NCBI GenBank assembly: GCA_964550125.1
Contig: CAZJWC010000002.1
Coordinates: 1-64,000, forward strand
Source: CAZJWC01 sp964550125
Lineage (GTDB): Bacteria; Bacillota; Clostridia; Christensenellales; Borkfalkiaceae
Direction: 5' to 3'
Length of the DNA stretch: 64,000 nt
How positions within the stretch are numbered: the stretch's first letter is position 1; every line of letters starts with the position of its first letter. A program made the position numbers and the translations under genes. Positions 56,863-64,000 of this stretch are shown here, piece after piece. The notes beneath the pieces were generated by a model. It did no database searches. It saw only the letters and a program-made list of their open reading frames with translations, and was not told the DNA's origin.

Positions 56863-58197
56863 ATGAAAATCTTACAAAAAGTTTTAGATGACTGTATTGC
56901 AAGAAATCCTGGCGAAAAGGAATTTCATCAAGCCGTAACTGAAGTTTTGGAAAGTTTAGAGCCCGTTGCTGAAAAGCATCCTGAGTGGGTTTCTGCTGGT
57001 ATCTTTGATAGAATCGTCGAGCCTGAAAGACAAATTATGTTTAGAGTTGCATGGACTGACGACAAGGGTAATGTACAAGTAAACAGAGGTTTCCGTGTAC
57101 AATTTAATAGTGCTATCGGTCCTTATAAGGGTGGTATCCGTTTCCATCCCTCTGTATACCTAGGAATTATTAAATTTTTAGGTTTTGAGCAAATCTTTAA
57201 AAACTCTTTAACAACACTTCCTATGGGTGGTGGTAAAGGTGGTGCTGACTTTGACCCCAAGGGAAAGTCTGATAATGAAATTATGCGTTTCTGTCAAGCA
57301 TTTATGACTGAACTTTCAAAATATATCGGTCCTGACACAGATGTGCCTGCTGGTGATATCGGTGTTGGTGCTAGAGAAGTTGGTTATATGTTTGGTCAAT
57401 ATAAGAGAATTAGAGATGAGTTTACTGGTGTACTTACTGGTAAAGGCTTAACTTATGGTGGTAGCCTTGCTCGTACTCAAGCAACAGGCTATGGTTTGTT
57501 ATACTTTATGCAAGAAGCATTAAAGCATAACGGTAAGGACTTTGCTGGTAAGAGGGTTGTTATCTCTGGTGCTGGTAACGTTGCTATCTACGCTTGCGAA
57601 AAGGCTCAATCATTTGGTGCAAAAGTTGTTGCTATGTGCGACTCAAACGGCTATATCGTTGATGAGGACGGTATTGATTTAGCACTTGTTAAACAAATTA
57701 AGGAAGTTGAAAGAGCAAGAATAAGCGAATATGCAAAGAGAAAGCCCTCTGCTAAATACTTTGAAGGTTGCAAAGGTATCTGGACAGTTAAGTGTGATGT
57801 TGCACTTCCTTGTGCTACTCAAAACGAAATTGATGAAGAATCTGCAAAGATTTTGATTAAGAACGGCTGTTGGGCTGTTGGTGAGGGTGCAAACATGCCT
57901 TCAACAATTCCTGCAATCAAAGCGTTCCAAGAAGCAGGCTTAATCTTTGGACCTGCAAAGGCTGCTAACGCCGGTGGTGTTGCTACTTCTGGTCTTGAAA
58001 TGAGTCAAAACTCAATGAGATACTCTTGGACTTTTGAAGAGGTTGATGCTAAATTAAAAGACATTATGGTTAACATTTACAATTCAGCAGCATCTGCCGC
58101 TAAAGAATACGGTATGGAAGGTAACTTAGTTGCTGGTGCTAACATTGCTGGTTTTGAAAAAGTTGCAAAAGCAATGTATGCTCAAGGTGTTATGTAA
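56863..58197 (+). CDS. gdhA: glutamate dehydrogenase (NADP-type)
   Basis: A 444-residue enzyme that makes glutamate from 2-oxoglutarate and ammonia. KGGIRFHPSV, the catalytic Lys region LPMGGGKGGADFDPKGK, GDIGVGAREVGYMFGQYK and the nucleotide loop VISGAGNVA are all typical of the hexameric small type. NADP preference is by resemblance to bacterial assimilatory GDH. AGGAGA precedes the ATG; single gene with terminator. Confidence 0.96.
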   Translation: MKILQKVLDDCIARNPGEKEFHQAVTEVLESLEPVAEKHPEWVSAGIFDRIVEPERQIMFRVAWTDDKGNVQVNRGFRVQFNSAIGPYKGGIRFHPSVYLGIIKFLGFEQIFKNSLTTLPMGGGKGGADFDPKGKSDNEIMRFCQAFMTELSKYIGPDTDVPAGDIGVGAREVGYMFGQYKRIRDEFTGVLTGKGLTYGGSLARTQATGYGLLYFMQEALKHNGKDFAGKRVVISGAGNVAIYACEKAQSFGAKVVAMCDSNGYIVDEDGIDLALVKQIKEVERARISEYAKRKPSAKYFEGCKGIWTVKCDVALPCATQNEIDEESAKILIKNGCWAVGEGANMPSTIPAIKAFQEAGLIFGPAKAANAGGVATSGLEMSQNSMRYSWTFEEVDAKLKDIMVNIYNSAASAAKEYGMEGNLVAGANIAGFEKVAKAMYAQGVM

Positions 58198-58218
58198 TAA
58201 AACATAAATATAAAAAGA

Positions 58219-58250
58219 TACGGAGAGTCTATTTGACTTTCCGTTTTTTA
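58219..58250 (+). terminator. terminator after gdhA
   Basis: ACGGAGAGTC pairs with GACTTTCCGT (one mismatch), then T6. Confidence 0.75.
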
Positions 58251-58427
58251 TTGTGAAAAAGTAACCTATTTTAAAAAAAGTTAATAAAATATATTGCTCA
58301 TTAAATATTTTGTGCTATAATGTAGTGCGAAATTTATAATATCAAGTTGACATATGCTAACAACTTTGATAAACTTAAAAATGTATAATAATTTTGTAAT
58401 ATAGTTTTTTAATAAGAGGTATAAAAA

Positions 58428-59315
58428 ATGAAAAAGACGATATTTGAAGGTGTTGGAACTGCGATTGTAACTCCATTTACAGAAGATGGTATTGATTACG
58501 CAAGTTTTGAAAAACTTATTGAGTGGCAAATTGCTGAAGGTGTCAACGCTTTGGTTGTCGCTGGAACTACGGGTGAGTCATCAACTTTAGGAGATGAAGA
58601 ACATATTGATGTGATTAAGTTTGCCGTTGAAAAGGTAAAAGGTCGTGTTCCCGTTATTGCAGGCACAGGAAGTAACGATACAAAATATGCTATTGACTTA
58701 ACAAAAGAGGCTTGTAATGTTGGTGCAGATGCTTGTCTTGTGGTTACCCCTTATTATAATAAATGTACACAAAAGGGTTTAGTAAATCACTATGCAAAGA
58801 TTGCAGACAATTCTACAAAACCCATTATCTTATACAATGTTCCCTCTCGTACAGGGGTAAGTTTTGAACCCTCAACATATTTGGCTCTTGCTGACCACGA
58901 AAATATTTCAGCAATCAAGGAGGCAAACTCAAATGTTGCTAAACTTGTTGAAACTATGTCGTTGATAGGGGATAAACTTGATGTGTATAGTGGCTGTGAT
59001 GAACTTACTGTTCCTATGATGGCTTGTGGTGCGAAGGGTGTAATCAGTGTACTTTCAAATGTAATGCCAAACAAAACTGCTCAAATGTGCAAAAAGGCTT
59101 TAAATGGCGACTTTAAGGGTGCAATGGCTATTCAATGTGAAACTCTTAAATTAGTAAATTGCCTATTCTGTGAAACCAGTCCTACTCCCGTTAAGTCGGC
59201 ACTTTCTGCAATGGGCATGATAAAAAATATATTGCGTGAACCTTTGATAGAAATGCAAGAAGAAAATTTACAAAAGATGAAGCAAGCGATGAGAGAACTT
59301 GGCTTAGAGGTTTAG
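58428..59315 (+). CDS. dapA: 4-hydroxy-tetrahydrodipicolinate synthase
   Basis: A 295-residue aldolase that condenses pyruvate and aspartate semialdehyde at the lysine branch. GTAIVTPF start, GTTGESSTL (about residues 46-54), the YNVPSRTG catalytic Tyr loop and the Schiff-base Lys in AIKEANSN. Begins the dapA-dapB-lysA operon. No lysine riboswitch-like leader is visible in the 178 bases upstream. The product also leads to dipicolinate for spores. Confidence 0.96.
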   Translation: MKKTIFEGVGTAIVTPFTEDGIDYASFEKLIEWQIAEGVNALVVAGTTGESSTLGDEEHIDVIKFAVEKVKGRVPVIAGTGSNDTKYAIDLTKEACNVGADACLVVTPYYNKCTQKGLVNHYAKIADNSTKPIILYNVPSRTGVSFEPSTYLALADHENISAIKEANSNVAKLVETMSLIGDKLDVYSGCDELTVPMMACGAKGVISVLSNVMPNKTAQMCKKALNGDFKGAMAIQCETLKLVNCLFCETSPTPVKSALSAMGMIKNILREPLIEMQEENLQKMKQAMRELGLEV

Positions 59316-59324
59316 GAGCAAAAG

Positions 59325-60068
59325 ATGATAAAGATTATTTTAATAGGAAGTGAAGGTAGGATGGGGCATCATGTCCGTTCGATAATAGAAGAAAATGATA
59401 ATTTTGAACTTGTTGCAGGTTTTGATATAAACGAAAAGACAGGCGAATATAACTATTTTTCAAAGATTGAAGATATTGATGTTAAGGCTGATGTTATTAT
59501 TGACTTCTCTTTCCATACAAATACTAAGGCTCTTTGTGATTTTGCTATAAAATCACAAATCCCTTTGTTGATTGCAACAACTGGACAAACTCAAGAGGAA
59601 ATGGAAATAATCAAAGAGTCTTCAAAAAAAGTTGCTGTTTTTAAATCGGGCAACACTTCAGTTGGTATTGCTTGTTTAATTGATAACGCAAAAAGAATTG
59701 CAAGCTGTTTTCCTGACGCAGATATTGAGATTATTGAAACTCATCACAACAGGAAGGCTGACGCACCTTCAGGTACGGCACTTATGATTGCTGAAGGAAT
59801 AAAGAGTGTGCGTCCTGATAGTTACTTTACTTTTGGTAGAGAAGGACAAGCCAAAAGGAACAAAAAGGAAATTGGTATTCATGCAATCCGTATGGGAAAT
59901 ATAGTTGGTATTCATGAAGTACTTATTACGACAGATAATCAACAAATTTCAATTAAGCACACTGCTTTTGATAGAAAATTGCTTGCAGAGGGTGGACTTC
60001 AAATAGCAGAGTACTTAAAGGGGAAACCACAAGGATATTATACTATGGACGATTATATGGGAGATTAA
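59325..60068 (+). CDS. dapB: 4-hydroxy-tetrahydrodipicolinate reductase
   Basis: A 247-residue reductase. The nucleotide loop is GSEGRMGHHV, then TTGQT, the catalytic ETHHNRKADAPSGTA and a GREGQAKR segment. Second step of the branch. Nine bases after dapA with AGGAGC as ribosome site. Confidence 0.95.
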   Translation: MIKIILIGSEGRMGHHVRSIIEENDNFELVAGFDINEKTGEYNYFSKIEDIDVKADVIIDFSFHTNTKALCDFAIKSQIPLLIATTGQTQEEMEIIKESSKKVAVFKSGNTSVGIACLIDNAKRIASCFPDADIEIIETHHNRKADAPSGTALMIAEGIKSVRPDSYFTFGREGQAKRNKKEIGIHAIRMGNIVGIHEVLITTDNQQISIKHTAFDRKLLAEGGLQIAEYLKGKPQGYYTMDDYMGD

Positions 60069-60074
60069 TTTATA

Positions 60075-61370
60075 ATGTTGCATGATAATTTAACTATAAA
60101 TGAAAAGGGCAATTTGTGCATAAACGGAAAGGACACTGTTGAACTTGCTAAAAAGTATGGCACACCCTTGATGGTTTTAGATGAAGATAAAATTAGAAAT
60201 ACTGCTCAAATATACCTAACCTCAATGAAAAAATATTTTGGCGAAAGTTCGCTACCCTTGTATGCAAGCAAGGCACTTTCATTTAAGCAAATGTATAGAA
60301 TAATGAAAGAGGAAGGTATGGGAATTGATGTGGTTTCCGTTGGCGAATTTTATACTGCTTTAAAGGCAGGCTTTGATGTTAGCGAAGCGTACTTCCACAG
60401 CAACAATAAAACCGATTTTGAAATTGAGTTTGCTATTGATAATAAGATAGGCTACTTTGTTTGTGATAACAAAGAGGAACTTGATAAGATAGATGATTAC
60501 GCAGGTATAAAGGGAATTAAACAAAATATATTATTGCGTTTAGCCCCTGGTATCGACCCTCACACTCACTCAAAAATTTCAACAGGAAGGGTTGATTCAA
60601 AGTTTGGTACTGCCATTGAAACAGGACAGGCGTTTGAGTTTGTTAAATATGTTTTAACAAAGAAAAATGTATGCTTAAAGGGATTTCATTGTCATATCGG
60701 CTCACAAATTTTTGATGTGCAACCCTTCTGTGATGCAAGCGATATAATGGTTATGTTTATTGCTAAACTTAAAGAGGAGTTAAGTTTTACTACCGAGATT
60801 TTAAACTTGGGGGGTGGCTTTGCAGTTAGATATGTTGAAAGCGACCAAGTAATTGATTATGAGAAAAATATTGAGTTGATAGCAAAGCACGTTAAAGATA
60901 ATGTTGCTAAATACAACCTTACTATGCCCTCAATACGTATGGAACCAGGCAGAAGTATAGTTGGTGCAAGTGGTATCACTTTATATACCGTTGGTTCAGT
61001 TAAGGAAATAACAGGTTTTAAAAACTATGTTGCTATTGATGGTGGTATGACGGACAATCCTAGATATGCCCTATATCAAGCAGACTATACTTGCCTAATT
61101 GCAAATAAGGCAGGTGAAAAGGCTGACTATAAATGTACAGTTGCTGGTAGAAGCTGTGAAAGCGGTGATTTAATCCAAGAGGATACAATGCTACAAAAAG
61201 CGACAAAAAACGACATATTGTGTGTGCTCTCAACAGGAGCATACAACTACTCAATGGCATCAAACTATAATAGAGTTTGCCGTCCTGCTGTTGTTATGGT
61301 TAATAAAGAGAAGGACTATTTGGTAGTAGACAGAGAAAGTTTAGATGACTTAATTAAAAACGATATTTAA
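60075..61370 (+). CDS. lysA: diaminopimelate decarboxylase
   Basis: A 431-residue PLP enzyme converting meso-diaminopimelate to lysine. YASKALS holds the PLP Lys (usually YALKAN), then HCHIGSQI, NLGGGFAVRY, EPGRSIVGASG and the closing CESGDLI and NYNRVCRPA. Six bases after dapB. Together these genes make lysine while sharing intermediates with peptidoglycan and dipicolinate. Confidence 0.95.
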   Translation: MLHDNLTINEKGNLCINGKDTVELAKKYGTPLMVLDEDKIRNTAQIYLTSMKKYFGESSLPLYASKALSFKQMYRIMKEEGMGIDVVSVGEFYTALKAGFDVSEAYFHSNNKTDFEIEFAIDNKIGYFVCDNKEELDKIDDYAGIKGIKQNILLRLAPGIDPHTHSKISTGRVDSKFGTAIETGQAFEFVKYVLTKKNVCLKGFHCHIGSQIFDVQPFCDASDIMVMFIAKLKEELSFTTEILNLGGGFAVRYVESDQVIDYEKNIELIAKHVKDNVAKYNLTMPSIRMEPGRSIVGASGITLYTVGSVKEITGFKNYVAIDGGMTDNPRYALYQADYTCLIANKAGEKADYKCTVAGRSCESGDLIQEDTMLQKATKNDILCVLSTGAYNYSMASNYNRVCRPAVVMVNKEKDYLVVDRESLDDLIKNDI

Positions 61371-61383
61371 TGGAGGTTGAGAT

Positions 61384-61761
61384 ATGGAAATTGAAGAAAA
61401 AAAGCAAAAAAAAGGCACTGCTAAAAAAGTATATAGTATAACTTTGTTTGTGCTTTCAATTTTAAGCAATATTGATTTCATTTACGCATTTTTCTTTAAC
61501 GACTTTAAGTTGCTAGTTCCATACTATGTTCATACGGTTATCATTTTGTTGTTTTTCGTTCAAGTGATGATTCGTTTCCAAAAGTGTACTGAAGATAAGT
61601 TTAGGTCGCTTACAGAGTTTTTGCCCCTATTCATATTTTTATTTTGCAATCACCTTGCCTTCCTTTTTTCAAAGGTAATATTTTGGATAGGCGTTATAAT
61701 TGCAATACCGTCAGTTCTCTTGATAATTTGTTTTGATTTAAGTGCAAATAAAAGAAGATAA
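61384..61761 (+). CDS. small membrane protein after lysA
   Basis: A 125-residue protein with four hydrophobic helices (about 18-37, 43-63, 75-92, 97-117) and basic ends. TGGAGGTTGAG precedes the ATG, 13 bases after lysA, so it belongs to the dap operon. Unknown family. Confidence 0.68.
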   Translation: MEIEEKKQKKGTAKKVYSITLFVLSILSNIDFIYAFFFNDFKLLVPYYVHTVIILLFFVQVMIRFQKCTEDKFRSLTEFLPLFIFLFCNHLAFLFSKVIFWIGVIIAIPSVLLIICFDLSANKRR

Positions 61762-61766
61762 CGTAT

Positions 61767-61800
61767 AGGCTTGTATTTTTAAATACAAGCCTTAATTTTT
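61767..61800 (+). terminator. terminator of the dap operon
   Basis: AGGCTTGTATTT pairs with AAATACAAGCCT, then a short T-rich tail. Confidence 0.75.
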
Positions 61801-61845
61801 ACAAGAAAGTTGTAAACTCCTATGGTTGCAAAATTTATCTTTTCA

Positions 61846-61874
61846 TTGACATTGCAATATAAATATAGTAAAAT
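61846..61874 (+). promoter_or_regulatory. promoter of the SPFH operon
   Basis: TTGACA (61846-61851), 17-base spacer, TAAAAT (61869-61874), 35 bases before the start codon. Confidence 0.7.
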
Positions 61875-61908
61875 AAAATTACTATTTTGGGTTAATAAGG
61901 AGAAGAAT

Positions 61909-62697
61909 ATGGCTAAAAAAATAGATATTATCGGTTTAGATGAGTTGGAACTTACTAACAATGAAATGTTTGTTAGAAAGTCTGTCAACGATATGAGTGT
62001 AAATTCAAGGGTAATCGTTCCTGAAACTCACAATGCTATTATAATTAAAGATGGACAAATGCTTGAAACATTGTCTGCCGGTAGTTATCCTCTTTTTGAC
62101 AAGAGAGAGGGTATGTTCAAAAATGAAAAAATTGGTGCGTTCAGTGTTGAACTTATCTTCGTTTCAACTAGTGCAAAGTTGCAAGTTTTATGGGGAACAC
62201 GCAACCTAATGGATATTAGGGACCCCTTGACTGGCTTATCATTGCAAATGGGTGCGTCAGGTGAATTTGAGGTAAGAGTTTCAAATCCACGTAAATTTTA
62301 TAAGGAATTAGTTGGTGCTGATAAGTGCTTTAGTATTGACAGTTTAAAACAACGCTTGCAAGGAAAAATTATCAGCGTAATTGAACCTGCCATTGCCAAA
62401 ACTATGCGTGAAAGAAATTTGAGTTACTGCGATATTGCTGAACATAAAATCGCTTTGGCTGAAGGTGTGCTTCCTGTTATGCAAGAAATGTTTGACAGTG
62501 AATACGGGTTAGAAATGGTTTCCTTTTTCATTTCAAGGATTTTAGTTCCTGACGAGTGCAAACAAAAGATTGACGAGGCCATTGCAAACGGAACGGTAAA
62601 TCCTTTAAAACAAAATGTTGAAAAGGTTTGTTCAAAGTGTAAAAAGATTTTCTACGGTGATGAAAATTACTGTTCAAACTGTGGTACTAAACTTTAA
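61909..62697 (+). CDS. SPFH-domain protein with C-terminal zinc ribbon
   Basis: A 262-residue protein. An SPFH (band 7)-like domain spans about residues 30-230 (SRVIVPETHNAIIIKDGQMLETLSAGSYPLFD near the start, read in pieces; VLWGTRN; DPLTGLSLQMGASGEFEVRV). The end CSKCKKIFYGDENYCSNCG is a zinc ribbon. It matches the YdjI/virion-core-like SPFH group, which occurs with PspA/Vipp1-type partners. No membrane helix. The ATG at 61909 follows AAGGAGAAG. Confidence 0.85.
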   Translation: MAKKIDIIGLDELELTNNEMFVRKSVNDMSVNSRVIVPETHNAIIIKDGQMLETLSAGSYPLFDKREGMFKNEKIGAFSVELIFVSTSAKLQVLWGTRNLMDIRDPLTGLSLQMGASGEFEVRVSNPRKFYKELVGADKCFSIDSLKQRLQGKIISVIEPAIAKTMRERNLSYCDIAEHKIALAEGVLPVMQEMFDSEYGLEMVSFFISRILVPDECKQKIDEAIANGTVNPLKQNVEKVCSKCKKIFYGDENYCSNCGTKL

Positions 62698-62708
62698 CGA
62701 GGTGTAAT

Positions 62709-63185
62709 ATGTTTTTATTGAGTGGAAGTGTAAATCTTAGCGATTATATACCTTACATAATTGTAGGAGGGCTTGTTGTTCTTGCTATATTGATTATGAT
62801 AGGTATACTATCACATAAATCAAAAAAGAAAAGAAGATTAGCAGATAATGCAGGGGCAACAGAAAGAGAGATGAAAAAGACTGAAACAAACAAAGTTTTA
62901 GAGGAAAAGGCACAACTTAAAGAGGCTGAAAAAACAGCAACTTATTTAAAAGAGTTAGCGAAGGATTTTCCAACATTAGTTAAAAAACTTGATAAGATAA
63001 TCGACCAGTTGAAATATGCTAACCCTAGTAGTAAAAAGCAAGTTGAAAAAATCGACTCAAAGATTAAAAGCGAATTAGACGATACAAAGATTAGTTTATC
63101 ACGCCAAAAAATCCACGAGGAAGACGTTGATGAAATGCTCGAAAATGTTTTTCGTTTAATCGCTGAAAGAAAAAGTATAATTTAA
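62709..63185 (+). CDS. membrane protein with coiled-coil cytoplasmic domain
   Basis: A 158-residue protein. One helix (about 13-33), then a basic stretch (HKSKKKRR) and a helical domain of about 120 residues with heptad-like Leu/Ile spacing. It could anchor the operon's coiled-coil proteins at the membrane. Eleven bases after the SPFH gene. Family not recognised. Confidence 0.7.
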   Translation: MFLLSGSVNLSDYIPYIIVGGLVVLAILIMIGILSHKSKKKRRLADNAGATEREMKKTETNKVLEEKAQLKEAEKTATYLKELAKDFPTLVKKLDKIIDQLKYANPSSKKQVEKIDSKIKSELDDTKISLSRQKIHEEDVDEMLENVFRLIAERKSII

Positions 63186-63197
63186 GGTAAGGTAAAG

Positions 63198-63803
63198 ATG
63201 GGATTATTTAGAAGAAACAAGTTTAAAAAACTTAACAGGACGGATGTTGTTAACGCAATAATTGAACTTGAAAAAAAACAAAGCGATTACGAAAAAAGTA
63301 TCGTTGAAAAACAAGAGCAAATTGATGTTTTGCTTGCAAAAGGTAAAGTAGAAAAGAATAGAGATATGCAACTATTCTACGCTAAAAAGATTAATAGTTT
63401 AAAGGCACAAAAGCAAACAGCTATTCAACGTTCAATGTTTTTATTGAAAAACATTGAGATGATGAATAGGCTTAAAGATGCTGTTGATGACAAGGATTTC
63501 TTCCTAGAAGCAGGTCAAAGTTCACTTAATAGTTTGCTTGAGGATCAAAAGGGACTTGCAAAATATCTGCAACAGGCTATGGGTGTAAGGATGACTGCTG
63601 AAAATTCATTGACCGGTGCTGAAGAAATATTTAATAACGTTGAGTTAGGGTACGAACCTAATGAGGCAATATACGGAGTTCAATCAAATGACGATGAGTT
63701 GCTTGCAATGTTTGAAACTGAAAAAGCGCTTGAAATGGAGAGTAGTATAGCAAATGCTGATGCTTCTTCAAGAGTAAAAGAAGCAAATTCAAATGAAGAA
63801 TAG
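63198..63803 (+). CDS. coiled-coil protein, possible ESCRT-III/Snf7-like
   Basis: A 201-residue, nearly all-helical protein. A basic N-terminus (GLFRRNKFKKLNR) is followed by a long charged hairpin (about 15-95) with LLAKGKVEKNRDMQLFYAKKINSLKAQKQ, read in pieces, whose G-K-x-E-K and basic A/L pattern recalls Snf7/CHMP helices 1-2. The second half is acidic, as in ESCRT-III tails. The resemblance is by style; no homology test was possible. Twelve bases after the previous gene. Confidence 0.68.
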   Translation: MGLFRRNKFKKLNRTDVVNAIIELEKKQSDYEKSIVEKQEQIDVLLAKGKVEKNRDMQLFYAKKINSLKAQKQTAIQRSMFLLKNIEMMNRLKDAVDDKDFFLEAGQSSLNSLLEDQKGLAKYLQQAMGVRMTAENSLTGAEEIFNNVELGYEPNEAIYGVQSNDDELLAMFETEKALEMESSIANADASSRVKEANSNEE

Positions 63804-63814
63804 GAGTAAATAAG

Positions 63815-64000
63815 ATGGGACTAGGTCGTAGCAATAAAAAAGAAATTGAAAAGAGGATGCTTATAAAAAAGACTCTCAATCAAATGAACGCGCACATAAA
63901 AAAACTAGAGGAGCAAAAACAAGTTTATGTTGAGGCTGCTAAAAAGGCAAAGCGTGCAGGTCTTGATGCTCAAGTAAGTTTAGCAATCACAGGTCTTAAA
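63815..64000 (+). CDS. coiled-coil protein of the SPFH operon (partial)
   Basis: The first 62 codons of a gene running off the window. The start MGLGRSNKKEIEKRM resembles the start of the upstream gene, followed by amphipathic helices (LNQMNAHIKKLEEQKQVYVEAAKKAKRAG, read in pieces). It looks like a paralog or a second Snf7-type subunit. TAGGAGTAAATAAG precedes the ATG. Confidence 0.7.
   Translation, partial: MGLGRSNKKEIEKRMLIKKTLNQMNAHIKKLEEQKQVYVEAAKKAKRAGLDAQVSLAITGLK

Noticed and set aside
58198..58427. Lysine riboswitch in front of dapA-dapB-lysA
   Set aside because: Only a gdhA terminator and about 170 bases of AT-rich sequence; no conserved lysine-element core (AGAGGNGC) is visible.
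1..64000. CRISPR array
   Set aside because: No series of short direct repeats with equal spacers and no cas-like gene was seen.

Overview
The window reads as a chromosomal piece of an uncultured, AT-rich, endospore-forming Clostridia-type Firmicute. Supporting signs are a low-GC 16S rRNA, sporulation and germination genes (yyaC, spoIIR, sleB, ypeB, a DUF3794-LysM protein, veg), Soj/Spo0J-type parAB with parS sites, T-box control, and the rpmH-rnpA-yidD-yidC-jag block beside the replication origin. No phage, transposase, integrase or CRISPR array is visible.

Layout. 1-3.0 kb: 5' part of a 16S gene on the minus strand behind two near-identical tandem promoters, a small membrane protein, and GTP-type PEP carboxykinase. 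3.1-6.0 kb: a two-part origin. One DnaA-box cluster lies left (about 3.1-3.8 kb) and a denser one lies right (about 5.68-5.85 kb, followed by an AT-rich triplet tract) in front of dnaN. Between them sit a hypothetical gene, a SLOG gene and rsmG, where Bacillus-like chromosomes carry dnaA; dnaA is not in this window. Transcription mostly runs away from this point on both sides. 6.0-17 kb: dnaN, rpmH-rnpA-yidD-yidC-jag, yyaC, a CvpA-like gene, a PerR-like regulator with rubrerythrin, a 640-base non-coding tract with three parS-like sites, then ftsH-parA-parB. 17-26 kb: acetyltransferases, a DeoR regulator, a T-box-controlled cysE-cysS-peptidase unit, an unusually short alaS, and rplM-rpsI. 26.5-42 kb: envelope proteins, veg/DUF3794/ispE, a three-member family of four-helix membrane proteins, MATE, yfcE, tRNA-Arg, mnmA, and spoIIR-sleB-ypeB. 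54-64 kb: a SecB-like gene, cysK, tcdA, gdhA, dapA-dapB-lysA, and an SPFH/coiled-coil operon that runs off the end.

The accessory island (about 42.1-53.9 kb) is the most unusual part. Apart from one small membrane gene it is entirely on the minus strand, against the surrounding direction. It looks like a polymorphic-toxin array. Its unit is a membrane-anchored trypsin-like protease (no PDZ domain), then an exported protein (N-terminal membrane anchor, extracytoplasmic domain, conserved NCGWF motif, Gly/Ala/Val-rich hydrophobic tract, variable C-terminal domain), then one or two small immunity candidates. There are three such units. The C-terminal domains differ: a short His-containing domain, a His-rich HYH domain, and a WHH/LHH HNH-nuclease-like domain. 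Downstream of two units lie orphan cassettes that begin at the same breakpoint inside the toxin gene, followed by decayed fossils: an internally deleted toxin, a frameshifted immunity gene and twice-copied immunity remnants. Two protease copies are virtually identical over about 794 bp, and the third is a 5'-truncated mosaic. This organisation recalls orphan CdiA-CT and MafB cassettes, but with a dedicated protease as the first gene.

Limits. Everything is read by eye, with family calls from remembered motifs. No database search, alignment program, folding or structure prediction was run. Starts were moved to the codon with the best ribosome binding site where this was clear.
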